Made by a program: the position numbers and the translations under genes
Assembly (NCBI RefSeq): GCF_963678635.1
Contig: NC_087066.1
Coordinates: 23,035,996 to 23,099,995 of the forward strand
Direction of reading: 5' to 3'
Source: Symsagittifera roscoffensis
Taxonomy: Eukaryota > Xenacoelomorpha > Acoela > Convolutidae
DNA length: 64,000 nt
Shown here: positions 1 to 11,099 of the stretch, piece by piece
Numbering within the stretch: the first letter of the stretch is position 1
Layout: each line of letters opens with the position of its first letter
Notes under the pieces: generated by a model
What the model was told of the DNA's origin: nothing
The model's input: the letters and a program-made list of their open reading frames with translations, nothing else
The model's database searches: none

Positions 1-449
1 GTTTGTAGTGTTTTTGAATTTCTTGTATCATTGATATTTTTTCAGTATTGCTGACCGTTTTCATGCGTTTAAAATAAATCTAACTGAAAGATTTTTTTAA
101 ATTCACTTAAGGCCTATCATTTCTTTAAAAACACTGTTTTCGGAGTTTGCAATGCAATCACTTAAAATTCAACCATGACTACATTTTTCATCAAAATGGG
201 TCTTTTGCAAATTGCACACCCCCCCCCTCCCCTAATAAAATCATCATTATATATGAGACGACATCGATTTCCGCATCTTTTTCCATGAAATCTTCATACA
301 TTTTATGTGTCATCGAGAAGTCCCCCCATTAACACAGTCAACCTACTCATACCTAAGTCTATGGATAAATTTAACTAATTTGAGACGGTATCCTGAAATT
401 CCATTTGTAAAAGCCCACAACTTTACAAAAAAGATCACAGTTAAAATAT
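1..449. other. No gene seen
   Basis: AT-rich sequence with a short C-run near 220-231. Only short chance reading frames are present, and no splice-bounded exon or recognisable protein is visible. Confidence 0.5.
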
Positions 450-870
450 CTTTTCAAATTTGAGCTCAATATAACAATATATTTTGGTTGATATATAAAA
501 ATTTCGTCAAAAAACCTTAAAAAGTTTAAAATTTGTCTGAAGAAAAAACCCACCCCGAGCACAAATATTCCGTCATTTTCGTTACGAAAGTTGAAACAAG
601 ACTGCTCTTATTAGAGCGAAGCCCTGAATAATCCAAATGCCTTTTAAGGTCTATGGAGCAGTACTTGCATGAAGAAATTGAATCTATTAAAAAATGAAAT
701 TTAAAAAATTGAGAAATTTCGTGAAAATCATCCCCCAAACGCCATATAAAGTACATGGGTGATAAATATCGCTCCTAGTCACAAGTTCACTATAATAAAA
801 AAGCTTCCTTCAACCAGTTTGTAGCGATTTTAAGACGGATTAAATCTCCACTTACGCGTTAATAGCGCGA
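450..870 (+). repeat. Dispersed repeat family F, copy 1
   Basis: This stretch contains three modules that recur elsewhere in the window in the same order. Module 1 is a block around 545-590 (CCGAGCACAAATATTCCGTC), similar to parts of 5310-5350, 25630-25680 and 26810-26870. Module 2 is a block around 732-765 with the core TATAAAGTACA, similar to 21190-21225 and 26500-26545. Module 3 is a block around 808-870 ending CGCGTTAATAGCGCG, similar to 26585-26640 and to the A tandem units (for example 45470-45520). Copies are diverged, roughly two thirds identical by eye, so this is an old family. No protein is evident in it. Confidence 0.45.
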
Positions 871-984
871 AGTAAAATAATCGTGAATATCCGTGCAAAT
901 TGATAACATGAAACTCGTGAACTTGTTTAGAAGTAGCTTCTTCACTATAGCAGCTATAAACGACTTGACTCATTACTCTTGAGT

Positions 985-1145
985 CTGTTATTTCCAGCGT
1001 TCACATCAACTTGTTCAAATCAAGGCTGGATAAACACTGGGAAACTGATATGTATGATACATCCTTCTCGGATGACGTCCACAGAAGGATCTTATCGACA
1101 GAGGCTGAGAAGCATAAAGATCAAAACTTACCTGTGTACCATGAC
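985..1145 (+). pseudogene. LINE reverse transcriptase C-terminal fragment
   Basis: One frame reads VHINLFKSRLDKHWETDMY followed by a DDVHRR segment. The motif (V/L)NxFKxxLDKxW is typical of the extreme C-terminus of CR1/L2-like LINE ORF2 proteins, and the same motif (LNAFKNNLDKH) ends the larger LINE at about 4908-4943. Only about 50 codons are recognisable. The upstream RT core is absent, as expected for a 5'-truncated or deleted copy. It is very likely inactive. Confidence 0.55.
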
Positions 1146-1525
1146 AATCTTTGAACTCAGAACTTTCAGAAAAAAAAGATCAGAAATGACAAATTTTTCA
1201 AACTCAAGCTCAGCTTAACAATAATCTCTGAATAATAAAAATGTAACAGTCGCCTACTTCGGTCACATATGAGGCTTAAGAAAAATGGGCCCTATAACCA
1301 TTGGCTCAAGAGTCAGGGACACTATCTTTTGTGTTTTTCTACCTCAAAACGGTCGGAGCCAATTCGGTTCACTTGCGACATGAGACTAGAACCCGTTACA
1401 GCTTAAAGGCCACTACCAAAATATCCCCCACTCTAGAAAATAAGAACGTCCCCATACTTAGGTCTCAAAATACCCAAAATACACGAACGCCGTTAAAAAC
1501 AGGGTTCGCCGTTTTTCTTGCTTTT

Positions 1526-1642
1526 GTAGCTTCTGAGGTTTAATTATTTTGGAGCGGCGAGGTAGGAGGGAAGTGATTCTAAGAAATTTCATTTTTTTTC
1601 TAGCTTGGTAGCTTCTGAGGTTTTATTATCTTGGAGCGGCGA
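1526..1642 (+). repeat. 35-bp direct duplication
   Basis: A 35-base unit beginning GTAGCTTCTGAGGTTTAATT occurs at 1526-1560 and again at 1608-1642 with two visible differences. The spacer contains a purine tract and a polypyrimidine tract. The LTR-like sequence starts two bases after the second copy. Confidence 0.6.
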
Positions 1643-1644
1643 AT

Positions 1645-1913
1645 TGTTATCCGTCCGGATTATATATAAACATCCTGTTATAGTTTTATAAAACTGTCAC
1701 ACTAAGCTTTTTCTGCTCAAAATGATTTATGTCCGGCCTTGTAGGCTATCGGTTTACCCTGACCTTAACGTACACAAGAAGAGACACAGAAAAGTCTGAT
1801 TATGTGCGAGTTCATTGTCGCCATTTTGTTAACTATCGTTCAGTAACATTAACAATAAAAGACCTTGATCGCTTCATCTTGTTACTTAAGACTAGCACGT
1901 AGATTAAGTAACA
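1645..1913 (+). mobile_element. LTR of an LTR retrotransposon (solo or 5' LTR)
   Basis: The block begins TGTTA and ends TAACA, the inverted terminal pentamer expected of an LTR. It carries a TATATAAA box at 1663-1670 and an AATAAA signal at 1854-1859, which fits a short U3-R-U5 of 269 bp. Its first 150 bases or so are repeated at 9922-10057, where a purine-rich tract precedes them. No matching target-site duplication is visible (CGAAT on the left, CTTGC on the right), so it is not a simple intact solo LTR. The sequence immediately downstream is LINE ORF1-like rather than gag. An alternative is that the shared block is a promoter segment belonging to the LINE. Confidence 0.55.
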
Positions 1914-1929
1914 CTTGCTGGTTTCCTTC

Positions 1930-2115
1930 AATACTGAACAAGATGCTATTCAATTAAACCGAAAGTTGCCAAAGTTGAAAGAAGCCACTGCAGAAATCAG
2001 AAATTCCAGAATTAGACCGGATCGGAGTTTGAAAAAAAGAGAAGAAGTGCAGAACCTAGTTACGGAAGCAAAAAACTTGAACGATCAGGAAGGAAACTAT
2101 GTATATCTGGTTTGA
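1930..2115 (+). pseudogene. LINE ORF1 C-terminal fragment
   Basis: The frame reads through LNRKLPKLKEATAEIRNSRI, then RPDRSLKKREEVQNLV, and ends EGNYVYLV before a TGA; the frame after that stop resumes GTQILK. The RPDxSxKxREExxxL...YxxRG pattern is typical of the C-terminal nucleic-acid-binding part of LINE ORF1 proteins that precede an APE-RT ORF2. The N-terminal part of ORF1 is missing, because the LTR-like block starts immediately upstream. The role in LINEs is RNA binding in the retrotransposition particle. This copy cannot make a complete protein. Confidence 0.5.
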
Positions 2116-2195
2116 GGAACGCAGATACTAAAAGTCAAGAAGAAAGCAAGACTAGAATATTAAACTTCTGGTACACAATTAATGACACTCTAACA

Positions 2196-2975
2196 TAAAC
2201 GAAACATCAGGAATTGATCAAACTAATTGAAAATAAAACGAACCCTTAAGATGTAATTGCTCTCGTAGAAGCAGAACCAAAAAATTCCAAAACCGAGTGG
2301 AATCCAGCTTGGTACAAATTTAACAACTGTAATATTAAGTCAGTAAACATGAATTCAAACGACTGCGGGCGAGGAATTTTAATTTTCGTAATTAAAATTA
2401 TAGACTACTGCATTAGACAAAACCCGAACGAGTTACAAGAAATGATGATATGTGACAATGCTATTGATCGAAAATTTATCCGCTTGGCAGTTGTCTACCG
2501 GAGCCCAAATTCACCAGAATTGAAAAACGATTGCCTTTGCCAATCAATCAAAGAACTATGCGAAAAAGATGTAAAGGATTATACTGTAATCTTGGGCGAC
2601 CCAAACTTTCCATCAACCAACTGGGATGATTGCACTATAACCAAGGACGAGGAGAGCAAAGAATTCAAATTTCTAGAAGCAGTTAGGGATGCATTTCTAA
2701 CCCAACACATCGATGAACCAACTCGCATTACTGCCGGAGATAAACCATCACTACTAGATATAGTTTTAACTGATGCCGGTCTAAGCGACCTGAACACTAA
2801 TATCCAACCACCTCTGGGACAGAGCGACCACGTTCTCATAGAGTTACCCGCGCACCGCAAAATTAGTAAGACTATGATTAGATACAACTTCGCTAAAAGA
2901 GACTACCGCCAAATGAGAGATGAAGTAAAAAATTTGTCGTTTCTTCACAGTGAAGACAATGTTGAAAAACTTTGA
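2196..2975 (+). pseudogene. LINE ORF2 apurinic endonuclease domain
   Basis: The longest open stretch is 2349-2975 (208 codons). Homology starts earlier, around the motif VIALVEAEP (about 2250-2280), interrupted by a TAA. Motifs of the APE family seen in LINEs include the VYRSPNS segment, VILGDPNFPSTNWDD (the usual GDFN has become GDPN), a conserved DxVLTD-like stretch near SLLDIVLTD, and the GQSDHVLIE motif that carries the catalytic SDH residues. In life this domain nicks target DNA to prime reverse transcription. The SDH motif is intact, but the domain is separated from the RT by stops near 2975-3260. Confidence 0.8.
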
Positions 2976-3044
2976 ACGGATTTGTTTGAACTCCTGACTG
3001 AACTAACAAAAAAAAATGTGTACTATTAATTAGGCTCAATCCAG

Positions 3045-4945
3045 ATTGCAGAAACAACTTACTATTCACCAATACCACTCGACAGGCAATCAGAGCAAAA
3101 AATAAATACTGGAAAAGTTTTGCTCCAAAAGAACAAAAGTAAATTTTGACCACTACAAAGAAAAAAGAAAAGCTGTTAAGACAGTTACTCGAAATGATCA
3201 AAGGGCAAAGGAAAGTGAAATAGCTAAAGATGTAAAAATGAAACCAAAAAACTCTAGAGCTATGTGAGACAGAAAAACGTGATACAAAAAATAATACCAG
3301 CTTTTGTGCAGGATGATGGATCTTTAACGACCAATGAGATCAAAAAAGTTGAAGTTTTGTCAAAGTTCTTTTCATCAGTCTTCACTCACGAACTACCAGG
3401 AGAATGGAAGATTCCAGAATTGGATATCACCCATCCAATAAAGGACTTAGAAATAACAGAGCAATTGGTGAAAGATCAACTAGACTCACTCAATACATCG
3501 AAATCTCCAGGGCCCGACGAAAGTCACCCGAAACTTCTGTTTGAATTAAGAGATTTCCTGACTCCAGTTCTAACAAAAAATTTCAACAAAACTTGGGACG
3601 AAACGAAGCTACCTGAAGACTGGAAACTTGCTCACATTGCCTCTATCTTCAAAAAAGTGAAAAAGTTGTTAGCTGACAACAATCGTCCAGTAAACTTTAC
3701 ATCAATAGTTTATGAACTATTTGAGAAAATAATTAGAGCCCATCTCATGGAACATCTAGAAGAAAATAAAGTCCTTGTAAATGAACAGTTTGGTTTTCTG
3801 CCCGGTAGATCATCACAATTACAACTACTGAGAGTGCTGGATGATTTCAAAAAACAATGGGTAGTCGCCGAGAAACGGATGTTATCTACTTGTCTTTCAA
3901 GAAAGCGTTCAACTCAGTTCCGCAAAAAAAGACTGATAGGTATCCTAAAACAATATGGAAAAAAAGGAAAAGCACTGGGCTGGATCAACAATTTTTTATT
4001 AACAAGACGACGAAGAGTTGTGATAAAAGACAGTAGATCTGAATGGAAAGATGTTGTGAGTGGGTTTCCACAAGGATCTGTACTGCGACCTGTTTTGTTT
4101 GTAATATGAATAAATTGAATGCCAAACACAGTCATATCAAAATTATATTTATTAGCAGACAATGCAAAATTATACAGAGAAATTACCAGTAACAAAGACG
4201 TTGAGTTGCGGCAAGAAGTTCTCAGAAAAGCCGAAGATTGGTCAAACAAAAGTCTTTTGCATTTCAATGAAGATAAATGTGTACATATGATAATCTCAAA
4301 TGGAGGATCAAAAAGTGAAACAAGATCATATAAACTTTACAATAAACAGCTTGAAACGGTAGGAGAAGAAAAAGATCTTGGAGTGATGATCGATAGTAAA
4401 CTCTCCTTTGACTCTCGTATCTTTGCAAAAATTAAAAAAGCAAATTCTATCATTGCAGTTTTTAAGAAAAAAAAATTCATTAAAATGACTATACCTGTAT
4501 TTTTAATGTTTATAAAGGCCTCATTAGGCCTCATTTGGAATTCTGTAATCAAGCCTGGTACCCGCAGCTAAAGAAGAACACAAGATTAATTGAACTTGTG
4601 CAGCGACGAGCGACACGAATGGTACAAGGGCTGCAGACACTAAGCTAAAATGAAAGGTTAAAGAAACTAGAACTATCGTCACTTGAATACCGCAGAAGGC
4701 GAGGAACAATGATCGAATTGTTCAAATTAGGTTACAATGTTATGAAACAAAAGCTACGAAAGACATGTTCGAATTGAATAATTGTGACACAAGGACAAAT
4801 GACAAAAAAGTAAAGAAGGCCAATTTCGAATTGCGGAAAAACTTTGTTACCATTAGATCAGCTGCAGATTGGAACATGTTGCCAGGAGAAGTAATTGACT
4901 CGAAGACCTTGAACGCTTTCAAGAACAACCTGGACAAACATTGAG
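3045..4945 (+). pseudogene. LINE ORF2 reverse transcriptase and C-terminus
   Basis: The main open segments are 3264-4109 (281 codons) and 4119-4571 (150 codons). RT landmarks are SPGPDESHPKLL, NEQFGFLPGRSS and FPQGSVLRPVLF. Motif A is found only after a frame change near 3880, as DVIYLSFKKAFNSVP, where the usual catalytic aspartates are Ser and Asn. The region of the expected YADD box reads LLADNAKLY, so a catalytic Asp is also lost there. Upstream, AIRAKNKYWKS matches the usual linker, and the downstream end is LNAFKNNLDKH followed by a stop. The enzyme would be an RNA-dependent DNA polymerase. This copy is catalytically dead by sequence. Confidence 0.85.
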
Positions 4946-5061
4946 AGAAAAGCAGAATTAATAAGTTTGAGACTAATTAATCGAAAAGGAGTTTATCATG
5001 AGCTGATCGATAGAGGCGACAAAACGCCTAAAAGATCAGAAAAGAACTGAACTGAATTGAA

Positions 5062-5969
5062 CAGACAATCCTACCAACCCGGCTATATTTAAATAGAAGC
5101 TATATGTTTTTAGTGTTCTTAAATCACTAACCAATTTTTAGCCAAGCGTCTTGCCATTTTCGTCCAACATTATGATTTTTCCCCAGTGAAATCATGATCT
5201 ACCGCAATTTCAATATTCATGTTTTTTAAATGCGATGGTTTTGATCAACAAAACCACACGAATTCTGTCAAAAAAAAGCTTGATAAAAAGTCGAATTTTG
5301 TCAAGAAAAAAACTATTCTGAGCATAAATTTTCCGTTACTCCTGTTACAAAAAACCGAACAAAAATGGAATCTATTCCAAAGCCTAATGAAAAAACATGA
5401 GTTTAAAAACATATTTTAAATTGTTTAATTAATTTTAGAGGTTAAAAGTACTTTAATCGTAATAGTAATTCACAGGTCAACTGTGATTGGCTAGCTTTTT
5501 AACATGGTGGTTTAGAACCAAATTGTATTTGAGTTATTGTAAATAACATTTGTAAATTGATGTTTTATCGCCATTTAGATTAGTTTATTGTAAAAATACT
5601 GACGATGCACATAGTTGCGAAAACGTTTGAAATTTATTTTTTAGCAAAAACTTCTTCACACAAAAATAGGTCTAGCTATGCTTCACTTTTCCAAAGCTTT
5701 CGATATGATCTTTCTGTAATTACATTTTTCTTGGTCAATTTGATGGCCAGGACGCCATACCAAAGATACAATACCAAAAACTCCCATGAAAAATAATTCC
5801 ATTCCAAAATCTTTCTTGTACAAAAATCTGCCATACCATAAAACCTCGTACCAGTTGAAAATATCACATAAATTATGAACTCGAGTCATAATACATGCGT
5901 AATCAGAAACAAATTTAGAGTTAGTGATATCTCAATAGGGTCGCACTATCAATGAACAACGCAAATTTA
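5062..5969. other. No gene seen; family F fragment
   Basis: AT-rich sequence. Around 5300-5350 is a short block resembling module 1 of repeat family F. A short repetitive stretch at about 5745-5860 has ATACCA/ATTCCA-like words. No supported gene is present. Confidence 0.45.
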
Positions 5970-6540
5970 CACTAGGGGACAAAAATAAGCGCACATTCAG
6001 GAGGTAACTCTCTAAAATGTAATGTTTCAATGTTCATTTTGGACACAATTTCCTTCGAATTTCATTAACGTTTCAAAAATACCGAGAGCAAATGATTAGA
6101 GCTACCCTTTATAAACTATCAACCTTTGGCTTCAAAGACATAAAAATTTTTCCGTGACTGGAAAGGACAGATTTCTTCTTCTGTACTAAGTTTTGCTTCT
6201 TACTGAAGTCTTTCTCGAACAAACGGAGTAAATTAATTGTTAATGGACGTGAAACATTTTCAGCGAGACAATGGAAACAATCAGTGTGAAAACTTTACTC
6301 AAGTCGAAAGCTTCTCAATTTGTTACGCCAAGTAGAAATCTTAGTGGAAATGAAGAAAACTGGCAGTTTCAGTCCCGGAAAAGAACTGATAGTTTTATAA
6401 AAGGTAGCTCTGATCATTTGCTCTTGGTATATGTAAAAAGGTTTGTGAAATTCAAAGGAAACGTTGTCCAAAATGGACAATGAAAACAGGCATTTTGGGA
6501 AGTAAAAACTTGAATTTGCGCTTATTTTTGTCCACTAGTG
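5970..6540. mobile_element. Tc1/mariner-type MITE with long TIRs
   Basis: The ends are inverted repeats starting CACTAGGGGACAAAAATAAG on the left and, in reverse complement, CACTAGTGGACAAAAATAAG on the right. Similarity continues inward for about 150 bp on each side (5970-6123 and 6385-6540), including a shared GAGCAAATGAT...AGCTACC block. A TA dinucleotide flanks each end (5968-5969 and 6541-6542), the target duplication used by Tc1/mariner elements. The interior holds a 70-codon frame (6271-6483) that overlaps the right TIR and shows no transposase motif. This is a 571-bp non-autonomous element, presumably mobilised in trans by a Tc1-like transposase. Confidence 0.85.
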
Positions 6541-6769
6541 TAAAATAAGTAAATTCAAGCTGGACTCCTTTTCTAGATTAAGATACAGACAGCATGTGTA
6601 GAACTCAGTGTTAATATGGCCTTGAATTAGAACAACTCAGTTGACAATATGTACACGCTGCATTGATTATCTCACCCTTTAACTCATTGAGTAGTCAGAA
6701 AGAAATCTTTCACTTCACAAAAAAAAGAAACCTCACAAAACAGCCAAATGATTAATATTCTTGATGGCC

Positions 6770-7930
6770 ATGAAATTCAGAAGAAACGCGATTCAAAGAC
6801 ATCAATAACTGGCGCTGCAGCAAATGGAGATCATATAAGTGCCCAAAAACTTTAATCACTTGTGGGAGCGATATAACCGCTAACAGCAACGAGCATAGTC
6901 ACGATCTCAGAACAGGACGATCAGAAGCTCGACAACTAGCTCAGCATATGAAGCAGAGAGTTAGATATCAACGATGTCCAGTGAGGAACCAAATCATCGC
7001 AGCCAGTTTGGGATTAGCGTAGGAAGACAAGGCAACCCAACTGTCTCTGTCCTCTCGGTCGGCGATAACGCGTTCTGTTAACAGAAGAAAAAAACGACAT
7101 CCCTACCCACTATTGCCACAGATAACCACGATTTCGATACATCGGATCGTTTCACGCAATTTGACTTTTTAGAAAACGAAAACAAGATTGCAAGACCACC
7201 AGGTTTTTGGTGATATTGAGAACCTCAATGCACTTAAATTTTACAACAGAATCTGGCTTGTATACAATTTTATTCGAAATTTCTCCAAGTCAATTTTACC
7301 AGCTCTACCCGGTACATATCGAGTTTAGCGGGTTCCATTCACCTAACCTCTATGCTCTGCTCAGCAACAATTGCTTACGAACCTATAACAGATTCCTAAC
7401 CGCACTTGAATCGCTTTATGGAGATGTAACCCCGAAAAACGTTTAAATTTTCAAATCCCGGCGTTGATTGCTTATTTGTGTCTCATAATCCATCTGGTCC
7501 TAAAAGAAGCTTTTTTTACCTCTCTCAGTGCTATATACGGAAAATATCCAAATAAAGCCTCAAAAGGATTAGTCTTAGCGCTGAATTTGTTTCTTGCTAA
7601 TAGTTTTATGCCGTAGTCTAAAGTGAAAATCTAGTTCAACCTAATAATTGAGGAAATATACGGTGCCAACCAAATTGGATATTTTACAAAACGATCTCAA
7701 ACCATTATACGAGATCACGGCTCAATTTCAAAAAACGTACATTAGAGGGAATTTGATTGGCCGAAAAACGCTGCTTACTTTTTTTTGGAATCATTATCAA
7801 AAAACTGTGTGTGATTTAGCCCAAACCACATATGCAATTTAAGTGAGGCATCTAAGTGTTGCCACTTTGACGCTTTATTTCAGGGCAATCATCCTTCAGT
7901 ATATGCAATTCTTGAAAAAACTCAATTGAT
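6770..7930 (+). pseudogene. MULE transposase with FLYWCH finger, decayed copy
   Basis: A FLYWCH-type zinc finger is readable near 6807-6950: NWRCSKWRSYKCPKT followed by NSNEHSHD, giving the Cys-Cys-His-His set. About 300 bp further, the frame 7207-7446 reads SQFYQLYPVHIEFSGFH and YALLSNN. This matches, position by position, the minus-strand copy at 14484-14810 (IQFYQRYTIHIQLAGF, YALLPNK). Later frames continue with a YLSQCYIRKISK segment like the FHLCQ region, then YIRGNLIGRK and WNHYQKTV near 7740-7815, as in the C-terminal TNNxxEGWHRAF region of MULE transposases, but the key Asn-Asn and Gly-Trp-His residues are changed. Many stops and frameshifts make it inactive. It belongs to the same family as the copy in the GMD intron but is older. 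Confidence 0.7.
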
Positions 7931-9329
7931 TGCTATTATCAAAAACTTAACGTTCTGAAGGCATCCGTCGGTACTATCAACTATTACCGGAAAAAGTTGT
8001 GTGATAAGAAAAAATATTGAACCACCGATAACTAGTTTATCCACAGACTCTTTAACATATTGTCTTAGTTCCGTTCAGCTCATAATTTAACCTACTAAAT
8101 GTTTTTTTTTCTTTTTGCCTAATTTGTCTTTTTTGCCTAAGTTATTTCATTTTAAAGTATCTTTCCACCGTCCCGGAGAACAACGAAACGCAATATTTTC
8201 TCTCTAGCAGTTTCATCCCAGAATGGAATAGGGACCTGTCGGGTCTTTGAGTATTGCGTCTAGCAAAAAAAATTGATCAAACCGAGAATGGATAATTTTT
8301 ATCAACTAAAATGGCAAGCGACTTGCAATGAAAATAATTTCAAAGAAAAAGTAGTGTGATAAGAAAATTTCGCAAAAAACTCTTTTTCAAGTTTGTACTG
8401 ACCTGAGTTTAAGCTGTTTTAGTGATTGAGTTTTCATTTTGAAAGCCAAGTGATTAGCAAAGTCATTTATGTTCAGATTTTGTGCAGCAATATTTTTTCG
8501 TTTCTTTGATTTTAACCGGATTTTTGTTTTTGCTTTGGTTGATTGAACACCTTGATTTTCAATTCTTTGATTCTTTATTTTTTAACTTATGGTATCTTAT
8601 GACGTAGGCAATTTTTCAGAACGAGGTATTTTTTGGAATGGGTTCTTATCGACTGGAATCTTCTCGTTTGAGATTTTAAGGGAAGGAATATTTTGTCATG
8701 TAACCTATTTTCATGGCGGCAATTTATCAAGTTTTATGAGTGGAAGAACAGCGAAAACTGTACGCACAGATGCCTTACAAACCTCAGCCATCTCCACAAT
8801 TTTTGCTGCTGTTTTCACGATGCGCCACGGTTCACGTCCCTGACAAGAATTATCAAGTTTCTGGGACTCTTTCTCAGCGCGCGCCGGGGTTAATAGCAAC
8901 AACAAGAACAAAAAACGTGATTGAGGGCTCAAAAGCAATTTGTTGAAGGTACGATTCAAACTCGATCAAGTAACACTAACAGACAAAGTAAAAACAATTC
9001 AAATTTTTACAACCTTAACTGCTTTGTTTGAAGGACGACTTGGAACAACATTTTTGTTGTCACCACCAGTTTTTCCATTTGCTGTATTTTTTTCCCAAAA
9101 TTCACACAATGTGGAAACCTCTAAACGCGCAAATTGAGTTGTTCAAAGCAAAAATGTTTTCAAATTTCGACAAAAAAACACACTTACTTGTGGTGACAGA
9201 CCTAATGTAAACTACTGGTCCAGCAACTAGCAAGGTCAAAACAGCCTTGCTACCTCAGAAAAAAGAACGAATTATTGACAATCAATGAGAGCAAAACAAC
9301 ACTATGTCAGCATAGTAAAAGGACAGGAG
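7931..9329. other. No recognisable gene; several short frames
   Basis: AT-rich to 8690, then less AT-rich to about 9270. The latter part has frames such as 8740-8946 and 9028-9210. No known domain is recognisable in them. Given the better-supported element downstream, they may be decayed internal sequence of the same LTR-like element, but I cannot show it. Confidence 0.35.
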
Positions 9330-9851
9330 GAATCCCGAAAGCAAAGGGCAAACAATTCGCGATTCTGCGTTCTCAGCCTCGAACACGGAAGTGTCAGACT
9401 GTTCACCAGAAGAGGGGATACTTGAGCCAAGTAAGAAGAAGAGAGATACAAAGAAAACGCCGCCAACAATCTGGCCGTCAATACGAATAAGAATTAGCAC
9501 GCTATCAAGAAAACTGGGCAGCGCGATGACAATAATGCAAGTGGGAACAAAGAGAGGTACTCCTCAACCATCGCCAATCAGGAAGCAGGTCCAATAAAGG
9601 AACTGATAAAGAGATTAGCCCACCAGGCAGACAAAAAAAATCAGAAGGAAGTGGTAGCGTGGCTCGAGCTCTTAAAGACTTTGCAACAAGAAAAGCCCAC
9701 CGAGGTGGTAACAATCACAACGAGCAGCGATTCCCGAGTAATTGAAGAAAAACTACCACAGGCAAAAAGGGTGACGACTAGAACAACAACGAAGAGGAAA
9801 GAAAGTAAGAGAGAGAACAATCCTAGAGGAGAGAGAAAGAAAGGGCGATGA
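9330..9851 (+). pseudogene. Charged Lys/Arg-rich element protein remnant
   Basis: The frame 9391-9480 (DCSPEEGILEPSKKKRDTKK) appears to continue, after a frame change near 9490, into a frame that ends at 9851. That second part includes IKELIKRLAHQADKKNQKEV, AWLELLKTLQQEKPTEV, and a Lys/Arg/Glu-rich C-terminus ending RGERKKGR before a TGA. The composition (charged, Ser/Thr-rich, a likely helical stretch with spaced Leu) resembles gag-like or LINE ORF1-like proteins, but I recognise no diagnostic motif. It lies just upstream of a purine tract and an LTR-like 5' end, which suggests it is the 3' part of an LTR retrotransposon's internal region. Confidence 0.4.
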
Positions 9852-9921
9852 ATTAGGATAAAAAGTACAAAGCAAAACTAACAAGCTAAAATTCAATTTT
9901 CTTGTAACCGGGGAAGAAAAG

Positions 9922-10057
9922 TGTTATCCGTCCGGATTATATATAAACATCCTGTTATAGTATTATATGTAAGACTGTCACACTAAGTTTTTTTTGCGCA
10001 TTATCATTTATGTTCGGCCTTGAAGGCTATCTGTTTACCCTGACCTTCACGCACACA
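9922..10057 (+). mobile_element. Truncated 3' LTR copy
   Basis: The sequence matches the first half of the 1645-1913 LTR, including the TGTTATCC start and the TATATAAA box, and then diverges near CACGCACACACCC. A purine-rich tract (CGGGGAAGAAAAG, 9909-9921) sits immediately before the TG, where a polypurine tract must lie for plus-strand priming. The U5/R part and the terminal TAACA are missing, so the LTR is truncated. Confidence 0.55.
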
Positions 10058-10068
10058 CCCGAATACAA

Positions 10069-10166
10069 AGTTTCTCCCAATTTCAATGGCCGGAACAACA
10101 AAATTTACCGAATACAAGATTTCTCACATTTTTCGCATAGTCGGAACAACAAAACGAGACAAAGAA
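10069..10166 (+). repeat. About 49-bp imperfect tandem duplication
   Basis: Two units start CCGAATACAA and end GGAACAACAAAA (about 10069-10117 and 10118-10166), with several substitutions between them. The array follows the truncated LTR. Confidence 0.5.
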
Positions 10167-11099
10167 CTATGAGCTAAACTGCAAAAATTTGTTAACTTCT
10201 GTGAAACATAAAGTAAAATAAAAAAATAAAATAAGTCAAATTCAACGGAGTGCCTGCAAATCGTGGGGTTTTTGCAATAAGACTAAAAAAATTGATTGTA
10301 CATTTAAACCATGAGTCTCAAATAATCTACTCAAATTTATTAGGTCTTGTACCGCCAAATACATTTATCTCGATTTAGTTTAAAAAATTACCAACTTCTG
10401 AAAAAAAAAGCAAAGAAAACGGTCAGATAGAGAAAAACGACCGCGTTAGGATGACTGGAGATGAAGATGCATTTTCGAATCGGCTATTTTTTCCACGCAA
10501 ATCTAGAAATAACTTACAATTGCCTTTTGGGACCAAGAAGTAACACGTGAACACCATTCAGACGTATTCAAGCAAGCATTTATAATTTTCCAAAAAGTTT
10601 TTACCGAATGAAGAAAAACACTGTTAGAATTTTCTGGTTATGAGCTCATTTAGAAGTTTCATTCTTCATTTTTCTCATCAATGCCTACTAAAAGTCCATC
10701 CTTACTACATTTTAGCTAAGGCAATTAAATCTGTTGTTACAGCGGAAGCTGCTACAGTAAATCATCGGAATGCTAATTTAATCTTTGCCCATACCCGGCG
10801 TTCCCAGTCCATTTAGAAAAAAAAAGACATTAATTATGATTGAATTTGTATTCCGTTTTGTATTCCGTTTTGTTTTTGCATAGCAAACCATGAACCACAA
10901 AATGTCAGACAATTTTTTCCCCACCTTTTTTCTCCCAATGCTTCGATATTTTACTTTTGAATTGCTGTTGAATGAACGCACTACATTTATTTAAACATTT
11001 TTAAGACAGTTTTAACATTTCAAGTTTGGACAAATTATAACAAAGCCAAAAAAACAACCTCAAATTAGCAATGATTTCTGAACAAGTAACGTTTAAAGT
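10167..11099. other. No gene seen
   Basis: AT-rich sequence. I found no exon with consensus splice signals that extends GMD on the minus strand, no element motif and no RNA gene. Confidence 0.5.

Larger units (their letters stand above)
1914..5061 (+). mobile_element. Decayed CR1/L2-like non-LTR retrotransposon
   Basis: From 5' to 3' the block shows the end of an ORF1-like protein (1930-2115), an apurinic endonuclease domain (about 2196-2975), a linker, a reverse transcriptase (about 3264-4571), the LINE C-terminal motif (about 4908-4943) and a 3' end of short GAACTGAACTGAATTGAAC repeats at 5043-5061. Such tandem short 3' tails are common in L2/CR1-like LINEs. The order and spacing are those of a single element, 5'-truncated within ORF1 and abutting an LTR. 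Several stops and frameshifts and the loss of the catalytic RT aspartates show it is dead. Confidence 0.8.

Noticed and set aside
2579-2887. 102-codon minus frame
   Set aside because: Shadow of the LINE endonuclease on the plus strand.
3914-4267. 117-codon minus frame
   Set aside because: Antisense to the LINE reverse transcriptase.
10440-10560. Possible GMD exon 3 on the minus strand
   Set aside because: No frame gives the expected conserved KLHYGD segment, and the donor-like GTAAGT is not preceded by GMD sequence.
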